From Flavobacterium limnophilum (GTDB lineage Bacteria > Bacteroidota > Bacteroidia > Flavobacteriales > Flavobacteriaceae): a DNA stretch of 64,000 nt. The stretch lies in assembly GCF_027111315.2 (NCBI RefSeq), contig NZ_CP114289.2:2046001-2110000 (forward strand), in the 5' to 3' direction. Below the pieces are notes generated by a model that was not told the origin of the DNA, searched no databases, and saw nothing but the letters and a program-made list of their open reading frames with translations. This document shows, in pieces, positions 45,897-54,350 of the stretch. Position 1 is the first letter of the stretch. Each line of letters begins with the position of its first letter. The translations under genes and the position numbers were made by a program.

Positions 45897-45928
45897 AAGG
45901 TCAATCTGAAATTATTCAGGTTGACCTT
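45897..45928 (+). terminator. Bidirectional hairpin between convergent genes
   Basis: AAGGTCAATCTGAA and TTCAGGTTGACCTT form a 14-bp stem with one T/G pair and an ATTA loop, followed by a T-rich run (ATTTTTTT) on the plus strand. The right arm overlaps the stop codon of the minus-strand DUF4249 gene. Confidence 0.8.
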
Positions 45929-46784
45929 ATTTTTTTGGAGTTGTTCGAACCACAATTGTACTTTGTCCATAACCAGCCCAAATACCAATTCCACCATTAA
46001 TATTTGATTTCAGACTTGTATTGGACGGATAAATGGGGTTTCTTCCATTCACGAGTTCGTTTTGCCAACTATTCCAGAAATCAAGAGCGTCTTTATTCAT
46101 CGTTCTTAATTTCACATAAATCAAATCCCCGTCCGTAAAATAAGGTTTGTATTTAGTTTTGGGAAAAATGAGCACTCCCCTGTTTACCTGCATCGAAATC
46201 TTGGGGGAATCAAAATTTTTATCATCCAGATTACCATAAAAAGCGGGAACAAAAATAGGCTCTTGTCCTTCTAATCTTGTTGCAATTTGGTAATAATTCT
46301 TTTCATTTAAAGGGTCATCAAATTTCACAAAAACATAGCCTGTAGTATCTGCAACGTTATTTTTAACATATTCTGCACTAGTAAGATTCACCGTTTTGGG
46401 AATCGTTGTTGATGCTGACACAATTCTGTTTAAATATTCTATTTTCAAGGTATAAGTCTTGCCTGCTACGCCAATAATTTCGGAACCATAATACACGAAC
46501 GGCGGCAATCTGTCTTTATCATTTTTAACTTTTAAAACCTCTACTTTTTGTCCATCAGAAACCGTCACTTTTGCCGACCGTATAACATGGTCTAAAACAT
46601 TGGTAGAATCAATAACCTCAGTTATTGGAATACTACTGGACAATATTAGCTGGGGCACGTCGCCCTCTTCAATCCAGCCTTCAACAACTATCTTCGATTC
46701 AAGATTAATTTTAGCACTAAAATCATCATTATTACAGCTGATTGCCACCACTATCAAAAGAAATAAACACCATTTTTTCATCAT
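45927..46784 (-). CDS. DUF4249 family lipoprotein
   Basis: 285 aa with a lipobox (LFLLIVVAISCNNDDF). The N-terminal part ESKIVVEGWIEEGDVPQLIL and the motif YTLKIEYLNRIVSASTTIP are typical of DUF4249 proteins. These regularly accompany small TonB-dependent receptors in Bacteroidota and are thought to be their surface partners; the ligand is unknown. It starts 1 nt after the receptor's stop, so it is translated from the same mRNA. Confidence 0.88.
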   Translation of the reverse strand: MMKKWCLFLLIVVAISCNNDDFSAKINLESKIVVEGWIEEGDVPQLILSSSIPITEVIDSTNVLDHVIRSAKVTVSDGQKVEVLKVKNDKDRLPPFVYYGSEIIGVAGKTYTLKIEYLNRIVSASTTIPKTVNLTSAEYVKNNVADTTGYVFVKFDDPLNEKNYYQIATRLEGQEPIFVPAFYGNLDDKNFDSPKISMQVNRGVLIFPKTKYKPYFTDGDLIYVKLRTMNKDALDFWNSWQNELVNGRNPIYPSNTSLKSNINGGIGIWAGYGQSTIVVRTTPKK

Positions 46785-49064
46785 TTAAAATTTAAATCTC
46801 CAACTTACAGAAGGAAGGATTTTATATAAATATTTTTTTTCTGTTTCCACAACTACACTTTGTTTGTCTTCATTAACCTTTACATTTAAAACAACATAAA
46901 TAGGATTTTCAATATTGAATGTATTGTAAATGGAAAAATTTAAGGCACTTTCCTTCTTACTACTTTTTATGAAAAAATAATTAGCAGATAGGTCTGTTCG
47001 AATATAATTGGGCATTTGGGCGTTGTTATATTCCGAATATTCCTTGACAGGATTATTATTGATAAAGTACCACGACGTAGGCATTGTAAAACGATTTCCA
47101 GAACTAAAAATCTGGGTAACGCCAAAATTCCATTTCAAATTTAAATCGTACATTCCGACTAATGACAAATTATGACGTCTGTCGTATTTTGCAAAATATG
47201 TATTTCCATCATTTATCTCTTCAAAATTTCTATTTGACCGACTCAAAGTATAACTCAACCATCCCTTGAACTTTCCATTATTCTTTCGTAACATCATTTC
47301 AAGTCCATAGGCTTTTCCCTTCCCGACAAGCAAGTCATTTTTTAATGTTGACATCTCATTAAACTGGGCAACTCCATAAGGATATTCCAATAGATTTTTC
47401 ATTGAACGATAAAATCCTCCAAATGAAGTTGCGATATTTTTAGAAATCGTCTGGTTTGAACCAATAGAAAACTCGTCGGAAGTTTGTGGAGAAATTCCAT
47501 CTGAACTTGCTATCCAAAAATCTGTTGGAATACCCACACTCGAAGTCGTAATTAAACTCAAATATTGATTTTGTCTATTATAAGAAGTATAAAAAGAAAA
47601 TTTTTTGTTTGGATAATAATTCAATACCATTCGAGGCTGGAAGTGCAAATATGAATTAGACTTTGATCCGGAACTGTAATAATTAATTCTCAAGCCTAAT
47701 TCTGCATTGAAATAATCAGAAAATTTCGGTTTTGCTGTTGCAAAAACAGCCAGCTCGTTGGCTTTAATTAAATTATTTTGCTCTTCAATTGCGGTCGCAA
47801 TTTGACTAGTAATTTGAATCTTTTGTGGTTGCAACTTATGAAAAGTATATTGCAAACCAGATTCAAAAGGAATTTCTTTAACCCTAAAACGAACCGAATT
47901 TGCAAACCCGAAATCCTGTACATAAGAGGAAATCCCCATTTGCACTGTAGCTTGCTGCATATCTAAATTATTGGTATATTTAGTAAAATAAACAGCATTT
48001 GACATCGTTGTTTTTGAAGATAATTTAGAAATTAGTGTTGGAGACACGGAGAAATTTCCCCATTTTAGACCAGTTTTTAAGGATATATTAGAATCTTCTA
48101 TTTTTAATTTATCGGCACTTACAAAAGCATCAACAACCAAGGAATTATTTTTGGAAACCTCCGTGATGAAGGTCAAATTCCCATCCGAAAAATCATATTT
48201 CATATTTTGAACATCATTGTTTTTTGAAAACGAGTTTACTATTGGAACCACAATTTCGTCAATATATGTTTTCCTGCCTGAAATAAAAAGTCCTGATTTT
48301 TTACCCAAGGGAACTGCCAATGTCATTTGAGATGCCAGTAGGCCAACGTTTCCTTGAACCGTGAATTGTGAAGGTGTTTTTTTATTGGGAATCAACAAAG
48401 TAGTAGAACTCAAACGTCCTCCATATTTTGCATTAGAACTCGATTTGTCAAATTCAACTTCTTGTATATGATCTGTATTGTAAAAAGGGAAAACACCTAA
48501 CAAATGTGACATGCCATATATTGGAGTTCCTCCATATAGAATTGAATTATGCCCAGGGTCACCACCTCTCACATACAAATACCCATTGGCATCACCCGAA
48601 TTTTGGACTCCCGGCGTTAATTGCAAAAGCTTAATTATATCCGTTGTCCCTAGAATAGTGGGTAAAGAAGATAATTCTTTTAGATTAAAAGACAATTTAC
48701 CTCCAGACAAGGCTGTTATGGAACTTTTTTTATTGTTAGAAACCACAACTTCCTTCAAAAGCAACCTGTCTTTCTCTAATTCAATGGAAAGTATGGTGTC
48801 TTTTTTTAAAGTAAAACTTAACTCTTTTTCTATGCAACCGAAATGATTAATTGCCAATCTCAGCAGCCCTGATTTAAGGTTGGCAGAAAACACGCCTAAA
48901 GAATCCGTTACCTCATGGGAACTATTCCCATTTATATCAAAAGCAACGATAACTCCGGAAAGACTCAAACCTTCATTAGACTTGACTTTACCTGATATTT
49001 TAATACCTGATTGTCCGAACAAGTTGGAAAAACATAACAAAAAAAACAAAATAACTAATTTCAA
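46785..49064 (-). CDS. TonB-dependent receptor with carboxypeptidase-like N-terminal domain
   Basis: 759 aa, shorter than SusC proteins. Signal peptide LVILFFLLCFSNLFGQ; a regulatory-like domain (ISGKVKSNEGLSLSGVIVAF); plug domain with IIKLLQLTPGVQNSGDANGY, LYVRGGDPGHNSILYGGTPI and EVEFDKSSSNAKYGGRLSST; barrel to the C-terminal SVSWRFKF. The GGRLSS plug motif and pairing with DUF4249 identify the subgroup. No glycan enzymes lie nearby, so the substrate may not be a polysaccharide. It forms a two-gene operon with 45927-46784. Confidence 0.92.
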   Translation of the reverse strand: MKLVILFFLLCFSNLFGQSGIKISGKVKSNEGLSLSGVIVAFDINGNSSHEVTDSLGVFSANLKSGLLRLAINHFGCIEKELSFTLKKDTILSIELEKDRLLLKEVVVSNNKKSSITALSGGKLSFNLKELSSLPTILGTTDIIKLLQLTPGVQNSGDANGYLYVRGGDPGHNSILYGGTPIYGMSHLLGVFPFYNTDHIQEVEFDKSSSNAKYGGRLSSTTLLIPNKKTPSQFTVQGNVGLLASQMTLAVPLGKKSGLFISGRKTYIDEIVVPIVNSFSKNNDVQNMKYDFSDGNLTFITEVSKNNSLVVDAFVSADKLKIEDSNISLKTGLKWGNFSVSPTLISKLSSKTTMSNAVYFTKYTNNLDMQQATVQMGISSYVQDFGFANSVRFRVKEIPFESGLQYTFHKLQPQKIQITSQIATAIEEQNNLIKANELAVFATAKPKFSDYFNAELGLRINYYSSGSKSNSYLHFQPRMVLNYYPNKKFSFYTSYNRQNQYLSLITTSSVGIPTDFWIASSDGISPQTSDEFSIGSNQTISKNIATSFGGFYRSMKNLLEYPYGVAQFNEMSTLKNDLLVGKGKAYGLEMMLRKNNGKFKGWLSYTLSRSNRNFEEINDGNTYFAKYDRRHNLSLVGMYDLNLKWNFGVTQIFSSGNRFTMPTSWYFINNNPVKEYSEYNNAQMPNYIRTDLSANYFFIKSSKKESALNFSIYNTFNIENPIYVVLNVKVNEDKQSVVVETEKKYLYKILPSVSWRFKF

Positions 49065-49261
49065 AAGTAAAAGTTTTTATAAGAAAAATGCTAAATTAAA
49101 CAATTAAAAATCCAATTCATCATTTAGTAATTATTTTAAATCACCTATTTATACTTGAAAATTATGAATAGGATATTTAAAAAGTATTTGGACTAATTAC
49201 TGTTTTTTTTTTTAAGATTATGATTGAAATTTTGGCTAAAGCCCCCACAACACTTCATCCC
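49065..49261. other. AT-rich gap between the TonB receptor and REP array 2
   Basis: No gene. The promoter of the minus-strand receptor operon must lie here or within the first repeats. A TTTTGGCTAAAGCCCCCACA segment at 49232-49252 recurs in related form at both ends of the transposase gene (near 50019 and 50552). Confidence 0.35.
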
Positions 49262-49265
49262 TTTT

Positions 49266-49920
49266 CCCTCCAGTTAAAACTGGAGGCAATTGAAGGTTGG
49301 AGAGGAGTGTAACTGGAAATAATTAAGAGATAATCAATACATTCTTTTCCCTCCAGCTAAAGCTGGAGGGAATTGAATTTTAGAGAGGAATGTAACTGGA
49401 AAACAATCAAGAAATAATCAAAACATTCTTTTTCCCTCCAGCTAAAGCAGGAGGCAATTGAATGTTGGAGAGGAATGTAACTGGAAATAATTAAAAGATA
49501 ATTAATACATTCTTTTTCCCTCCAGTTAAAACTGCAGGCAATTGAAAGTTGGAGAGGAATGTAACTGGAAATAATTAAGAGATTATTAATACATTCTTTT
49601 CCCTCCAGCTGAAGCAGGAGGCAATTGAAAGTTGGAGAGGAATGTAACTGGAGAACAATCAAGAAATAATCAAAACATTCTTTTTCCCTCCAGCTAAAGC
49701 AGGAGGCAATTGAAAGTTGGAGAGGAATGTAACTGGAAATAATTAAGAGATTATTAATACATTCTTTTCCCTCCAGCTGAAGCAGGAGGCAATTGAAGGT
49801 TGGAGAGGAATGTAACTGGAAAACAATCAAAAAATAATCAAAACATTCTTTTTCCCTCCAGTTAAAACTGAAGGCAATTGAAGGTTGGAGAGAATTGTAA
49901 CTGGAGAACAATCAAGAAAT
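49266..49920 (+). repeat. REP-like array 2: 8 units of about 83-86 bp
   Basis: Same unit and orientation as array 1; CCCTCCAG starts at 49266, 49349, 49434, 49518, 49601, 49686, 49769 and 49854. The second has the perfect palindrome CCTCCAGC-TAAA-GCTGGAGG. Linkers alternate between the GGAAATAATTAAGAGATTAT and GGAAAACAATCAAGAAATAA types, as in array 1, so both arrays share the same two sub-types. A 184-codon minus-strand frame is a by-product. Confidence 0.95.
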
Positions 49921-49973
49921 AAAAATAGTTTACATTTATAGAATCCTATTATGTAGCACTATATGTTGAATTG

Positions 49974-49993
49974 CCTCCTGCTTCAGCTGGAGG
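49974..49993 (-). repeat. REP unit in inverted orientation, left of the transposase
   Basis: CCTCCTGCTTCAGCTGGAGG on the plus strand is the reverse complement of the array unit head. It lies between array 2 and the transposase gene and is followed by GGCTTTAGCCGAAAT at 50018-50032. With the copy at 50589 it brackets the transposase in opposite orientation. Confidence 0.88.
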
Positions 49994-50046
49994 AATATGG
50001 AGATTAGGTTATTATTAGGCTTTAGCCGAAATTTATATAAAGAATC

Positions 50047-50076
50047 TTTGTCAATAAAAACAATAATTTAGGTTTG
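50047..50076 (+). promoter_or_regulatory. Candidate Bacteroidota promoter of the RAYT gene
   Basis: TTTG at 50047-50050 and TAGGTTTG at 50069-50076, separated by 18 nt, closely match the Bacteroidota consensus TTTG-N19-TAnnTTTG. It lies 28 bp ahead of the start codon. Confidence 0.6.
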
Positions 50077-50104
50077 TTATTAATCAAATTAATAATTTTA
50101 AACT

Positions 50105-50560
50105 ATGTCATTTATAAAAGTTTATATCCATTTTGTCTGGAGCACAAAAAACAGAATACCATTCCTGGAAACCCCAAAAATCAGACAGATGATGTGGAAT
50201 CATATTAGAGAAAATGCCAAAGAAAAAGGAATACATATTGATTTTGTCAATGGATATTCTGACCATTGCCATTGTTTGGTTTCGCTTGGAGTAGATCAAA
50301 CTATTCAAAAAGTGATGCAATTAATCAAAGGAGAATCCTCCTTTTGGATGAATAATCAAAAATTAATCTTGGATAAATTCGAATGGCAGGATGAATATTT
50401 TGCAGTATCCGTCAGTGAATCCATTTTAGAGAGAGTGAGAAATTATATCAAAAATCAGGAACAACATCACAGCAAACAAACATTCGAAGAAGAATACAAT
50501 GAATTTATGACTAAATATAAATTTCAAAAATTTACCGATAAACAAGACTGTTTTGGCTAA
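50105..50560 (+). CDS. REP-associated tyrosine transposase (RAYT; IS200/TnpA-like Y1 family)
   Basis: 151 aa. The N-terminus FIKVYIHFVWSTKNRIPFLE, the HUH-type motif SDHCHCLVSLG (His-Cys-His near residue 60), the VMQLIKGESSFWMN block and the catalytic-Tyr region RNYIKNQEQHHSKQTFEEEY identify a Y1 single-strand transposase of the IS200 superfamily. The gene is bracketed by inverted REP copies (49974 and 50589) and lies beside arrays of the same REP. This is the hallmark of RAYT genes, which act on REP hairpins rather than as a normal insertion sequence. All three key features are intact, so it may be active. Confidence 0.92.
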   Translation: MSFIKVYIHFVWSTKNRIPFLETPKIRQMMWNHIRENAKEKGIHIDFVNGYSDHCHCLVSLGVDQTIQKVMQLIKGESSFWMNNQKLILDKFEWQDEYFAVSVSESILERVRNYIKNQEQHHSKQTFEEEYNEFMTKYKFQKFTDKQDCFG

Positions 50561-50588
50561 AGTCAATTTGAATTCTATTTATTTTCAT

Positions 50589-50612
50589 CCTCCAGCTAAA
50601 GCTGAGGCAATT
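50589..50612 (+). repeat. REP unit right of the transposase
   Basis: CCTCCAGCTAAAGCTGAGGC followed by AATTG matches the array unit head in the plus orientation. It lies 28 bp after the transposase stop and is preceded by GGCTAAAGTCAAT, which mirrors the GGCTTTAGCC motif on the left side. Confidence 0.85.
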
Positions 50613-50917
50613 GAACTAGTAGGAATTCAAATATAGAAACAAACAAGAATTGACTTCATTTTTTGAAATAACCCTATTTGAAAATGGGGGAACACTAAAC
50701 TTTTTTCAAAGCCAGCAACAATGAGCATTTAATGCCATAACCAAGGATTTGGGATTGATTTAAGAAGACGATGGCGGCGAAGACAACAGATTGCCGCACT
50801 TCGCTTCGCTCGCAATGATGTTAGAACAATCCTGAATGTCTTTCCCGTTTTATAAAAAAAAAGGTGCCAAAAGTAATGGATTAAAAAAAACGCTTTATAT
50901 TTGAATTTTACAATCCT
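50613..50917. other. Gap with one dispersed repeat, upstream of the AraC gene
   Basis: Contains one copy of the AGATTGCCGC..CGCTCGCAATGA repeat (50789-50820). A TATATTTG box at 50896-50903 just before the AraC start matches TAnnTTTG, but no -33 TTTG is seen. No gene. Confidence 0.5.
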
Positions 50918-51847
50918 ATGGATACCACAACCATCAAACAATTTTACGAAGCCATTTTTGGAGCGATCTGTCCCGATTTGGATGCTATTCTCAGCGAGAA
51001 CATCCACAAAGACATTGGCCACTTCAATGTGTTTGACATTGCCGAGATGTATCAATCCTGCAAGTCGAAACTGGAAATGCCGTACAACCGTAGAACGTAT
51101 TACAAAATAAGCCTGATTTCCGGAAAAAACAAAGTAGAGTTTGCCGACAAAACTGTCGAAATCCAGGAATGCGGCCTCCTGTTTGCTTCGCCTAAAATCC
51201 CGTATAATTACACACCTTTAGACCAAGAACAGTCAGGACATTTTTGTGTGTTTACCAAAGACTTTTTGGCCAAATCCAAAATTGGAATGGAAATAGACCT
51301 CTTCCCTATTTTTTCTCCCCAAAGCGATTTTATTTATCAAATCAGCCCAGACCAATTTAACGAAGTCAACGCCATTTTCCAGAAGATGCACACCGAAATC
51401 GATTCGGATTATGAATATAAATACGATTTGTTGCGCAACTATTTGATGGAGCTTATTCATTATGGACAGAAATTAAAACCTATTTTGGCCGTTGCCAATG
51501 TCAAAACGGCTTCTGCGCGAATTACTTCCTTATTCATTGAATTGTTGGAACGCCAATTCCCCATTGAAAACACAACTCAAGTTTTGTTATTGAAAAGTCC
51601 GAAAGATTATGCCGACACTTTAGGCGTTCACGTCAACCATCTCAACAAAGTATTGAAAGAAACTACCGGAAAAACTACCAGCGAAATTATTTCCAGCCGA
51701 ATGGATCAAGAAGCCAAAGTATTGCTTAAACAAACACAGTGGAATGTTTCCGAGATTGCCTACACACTAGGGTTCGAAGAAATTGCCCATTTTTCCAATT
51801 TCTTTAAAAAACACAACCAACAATCGCCTTTACAATTCAGGGAATGA
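50918..51847 (+). CDS. AraC family transcriptional regulator
   Basis: 309 aa, cytoplasmic. The N-terminal two-thirds are a cupin-like sensing domain (FADKTVEIQECGLLFASPKI). The C-terminal HTH pair (about 210-309) shows SPKDYADTLGVHVNHLNKVL, then WNVSEIAYTLGFEEIAHFSN and FFKKHNQQSPLQFRE. The SDR gene starts 92 bp downstream on the same strand; AraC/SDR pairs of this kind are common in Flavobacteria, so the SDR is the likely target. The inducer is unknown. Confidence 0.92.
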   Translation: MDTTTIKQFYEAIFGAICPDLDAILSENIHKDIGHFNVFDIAEMYQSCKSKLEMPYNRRTYYKISLISGKNKVEFADKTVEIQECGLLFASPKIPYNYTPLDQEQSGHFCVFTKDFLAKSKIGMEIDLFPIFSPQSDFIYQISPDQFNEVNAIFQKMHTEIDSDYEYKYDLLRNYLMELIHYGQKLKPILAVANVKTASARITSLFIELLERQFPIENTTQVLLLKSPKDYADTLGVHVNHLNKVLKETTGKTTSEIISSRMDQEAKVLLKQTQWNVSEIAYTLGFEEIAHFSNFFKKHNQQSPLQFRE

Positions 51848-51939
51848 TTATTTGATTTTCGCAAACAACAGTTTGATTATTGCAATTATCCATTCCACTT
51901 TTGTCCCCAATTTTGTAGTGTAATTTAAAACCCTATAAA

Positions 51940-52707
51940 ATGACAAACAAAGCAAATAAAATCGCCTTGGTAACAGGTGGAAGTCGTGGTCTTGGAAAAG
52001 ATGCTGCACTACAATTAGCCCAAAGAGGATTTGACCTCATCATTACGTACCAAACCAAAAAAGAATCCGCTGAACAAGTTGTAAAAGAAATTGAAAGTAT
52101 CGGTGCAAAAGCCTTTGCTATTGCTTTGGACATTTCTACAACTGCGGGTTTCGAGGATTTCAAAAATGAAGTACAAACTATTTTGGACTCCCATTTTGAC
52201 GGCAAAAAACTAGATGCTTTAGTGAACAACGCTGGTATTGGAGTCAATGCTAAATTTGATGTTACTACCGAAGAACAACTGGATGCGATGACCAACATCC
52301 ACTTTAAAGGACCTTACTTTTTGACCCAAAAATTATTGCATTTATTGAATGAGGGTAGTAGCATCGTGAATACTTCGTCGGGATTGGCTAGATTCTCCTT
52401 TCCGGGTTATTCCGCTTATGGTGCGATGAAAGCGGCTATTGATTCCCTTTCAAGATACCAAGCCTTAGAATTGGGCAGCAGAAAAATCAGGGTGAATTCA
52501 GTGGCTCCGGGAGCGATTGAAACTGATTTTGGTGGTGGAGCCGTTCGTGACAATTCTGATTTTAACCAAATGCTCGCTTCGCAAACTGCTTTGGGAAGAG
52601 TAGGTTTACCTGATGATATTGGTACTGTGGTGGCTTTTCTGTGTTCGGAGGATTCGAAATGGATTAACGCCCAAAGAATAGAAGTTTCGGGTGGTTTTAT
52701 GATCTAA
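51940..52707 (+). CDS. Short-chain dehydrogenase/reductase (SDR)
   Basis: 255 aa, classical SDR size. Cofactor-binding TGGSRGLGKDAA (residues 12-23), the NNAGIG motif near 93, catalytic Ser in VNTSSGLARF, and the YxxxK motif in SAYGAMKAAIDSL. It reduces or oxidises a carbonyl/alcohol with NAD(P)H. The substrate is unknown. It lies downstream of, and is probably controlled by, the AraC regulator. Confidence 0.92.
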   Translation: MTNKANKIALVTGGSRGLGKDAALQLAQRGFDLIITYQTKKESAEQVVKEIESIGAKAFAIALDISTTAGFEDFKNEVQTILDSHFDGKKLDALVNNAGIGVNAKFDVTTEEQLDAMTNIHFKGPYFLTQKLLHLLNEGSSIVNTSSGLARFSFPGYSAYGAMKAAIDSLSRYQALELGSRKIRVNSVAPGAIETDFGGGAVRDNSDFNQMLASQTALGRVGLPDDIGTVVAFLCSEDSKWINAQRIEVSGGFMI

Positions 52708-52739
52708 GATTATTTCTGTTTTTTTGGCTGTTTAAATAA

Positions 52740-52780
52740 AATGTATCGAGAAGCCTATAAACTTTTCGATACATTTTTTA
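52740..52780 (+). terminator. Bidirectional terminator between SDR and GH53 genes
   Basis: AATGTATCGAGAAG and CTTTTCGATACATT form a stem of about 14 bp with one G/T pair around loop CCTATAAA-like bases, followed by T residues on the plus strand and flanked by A residues on the left, fitting termination from both sides. Confidence 0.82.
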
Positions 52781-52858
52781 TTGAGAGGGATTCCGACTAC
52801 GCTCAACCTGACAGTTTAAATGTCATTTAATATGGAACTAATACTATTGTTTTTACCA

Positions 52859-53914
52859 TTAATTCTTGAAAGCGTCCAATGCCGGTGACGGTTTTCCGTC
52901 AGACTGCCAAGCATTCAATTGATAACCGCTCCAACTTTTTTCTCCTTCCGGTTCCCAATAAATCACGCCAAGTCCTTTGTTATTTGGCACTGCTTTTACT
53001 GCTTTTATGACGGCTACCAACATGTCTTTTGTGTTTTGTACCAAGGTGTAATCGCCTCCAACTTCCACCACCATTACTTCTTTGTCGTATCTTGCCGCCA
53101 TGTCTTTTAGATTGTTTTCCAAATCAAGAATCGTGGCCGTGTAATCACTTTTTATCCAATACGGATAATAAGAAAGTCCAATGACATCATATTTCACCTT
53201 ATTGGCTTTGGCATTGTCAAAAAACCATCTGAATTTGGCATTGTTATTTCCTTCGTCAACATGCACGATTACCTTGATGGCTGCGTCTACTGCCTTTGTC
53301 GCCTCGTAGCCTTTGTTTAAAAGTTGTGCCAATTGACTAAAATTGGAAGATTTCCCTTCAGGCCATAACATCCCACCGGGAATTTCATTGCCCACCTGCA
53401 CCCATTCTGGAGTTACTCCTGCCGATTTTAGAGCCGTTAAAACATCAAAAGTGTGTTGGTACACGTCATTTTGCAAGTCGGCAAAAGAATGACTTGCCCA
53501 AGCGGCCGGTTTGGTTTGCTTTGCAGGATCAGCCCAAGAGTCGCTGTAGTGAAAATCAATCATAATACGCATTCCTAATTTTTGAGCACGAACCGCCATC
53601 ACCACCGTTTCGGCAGGGCTGCAATGTCCGCTGGCTTTGTCATTGGATGGATTTACCCAAACCCGAAGGCGAATGGTGTTCATCCCTCTGTCTTTCAAGA
53701 GTTGCAAACAATCTTTTTGACTGCCATCGATATCATAAAATTTGTATCCAGTTGCTTCCATTTGGGGCAACCATCCCACGTCAGCTCCTTTTGAAAAGGC
53801 AAAAAGAGTTGGTGTCGGCGTTATCTCTGGTGTTTGTGCTTTTGAACAGGATGAAAACATCAATGCTGCCAAAAGTGTCATTAACAATGGGAACTTGGTT
53901 TTTACTTTTTTCAT
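52859..53914 (-). CDS. GH53 family endo-beta-1,4-galactanase (lipoprotein)
   Basis: 351 aa with a lipobox (LAALMFSSCSKAQ). GH53 features: GADVGWLPQMEATGYKFYD, RLRVWVNPSNDKAS, acid/base Glu in VQVGNEIPGGMLWPEG and nucleophile Glu in VMVVEVGGDYT. GH53 enzymes cut beta-1,4-galactan side chains of arabinogalactan/pectin. It is not in an operon with other galactan genes, although a GH2 enzyme, possibly a beta-galactosidase, lies at 56.5 kb in the opposite direction; the two could cooperate. Confidence 0.92.
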   Translation of the reverse strand: MKKVKTKFPLLMTLLAALMFSSCSKAQTPEITPTPTLFAFSKGADVGWLPQMEATGYKFYDIDGSQKDCLQLLKDRGMNTIRLRVWVNPSNDKASGHCSPAETVVMAVRAQKLGMRIMIDFHYSDSWADPAKQTKPAAWASHSFADLQNDVYQHTFDVLTALKSAGVTPEWVQVGNEIPGGMLWPEGKSSNFSQLAQLLNKGYEATKAVDAAIKVIVHVDEGNNNAKFRWFFDNAKANKVKYDVIGLSYYPYWIKSDYTATILDLENNLKDMAARYDKEVMVVEVGGDYTLVQNTKDMLVAVIKAVKAVPNNKGLGVIYWEPEGEKSWSGYQLNAWQSDGKPSPALDAFKN

Positions 53915-54015
53915 TTTAATATTCGTTTTTCTATTTTGTAGCTAATTCAAGGTTCTGTAATGATTGATTTTTAATTGAGTTATATTATTTTACTGTGTCT
54001 TACAATTTTATAATT

Positions 54016-54309
54016 TTATCCATATTTTAAAACTATTTTGTCGATTGCTTTAGCCAAGTCGAAATCTTTTGTGGTTATGCCATTGGCGTCGTGGGTGCTT
54101 AGCGCAATGACCACTTTGTTGTAAGCATTATTCCAATTGGGATGATGGTTCGCTTTTTCTGCCAGCAAAGCGACAGCCGTGATGAATGAAAAAGCTTCGA
54201 CAAAATCCTTGAAATGAAATTCCCGATGGAGGAATTTTCCAAACACTATCCAAGCCGGATCTAATTCCTTCATTCTGGACAGGATTTCTTTTTCATTTAG
54301 TTTTTCCAT
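54016..54309 (-). CDS. phhB: 4a-hydroxytetrahydrobiopterin dehydratase (pterin-4-alpha-carbinolamine dehydratase)
   Basis: 97 aa, family length. The signature [20 protein letters not shown] with the downstream [15 protein letters not shown] carries the conserved His-His-Pro and His-x-Asp residues. It recycles the pterin cofactor of aromatic amino acid hydroxylases. The gene lies 41 bp downstream of the MTA/SAH nucleosidase gene on the same strand, so co-transcription is possible. No hydroxylase is in the window. Confidence 0.92.
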   Translation of the reverse strand: MEKLNEKEILSRMKELDPAWIVFGKFLHREFHFKDFVEAFSFITAVALLAEKANHHPNWNNAYNKVVIALSTHDANGITTKDFDLAKAIDKIVLKYG

Positions 54310-54350
54310 TTTTTCTAGTTTTTAGTTTGCAATTATTAAAATCGAATGCG

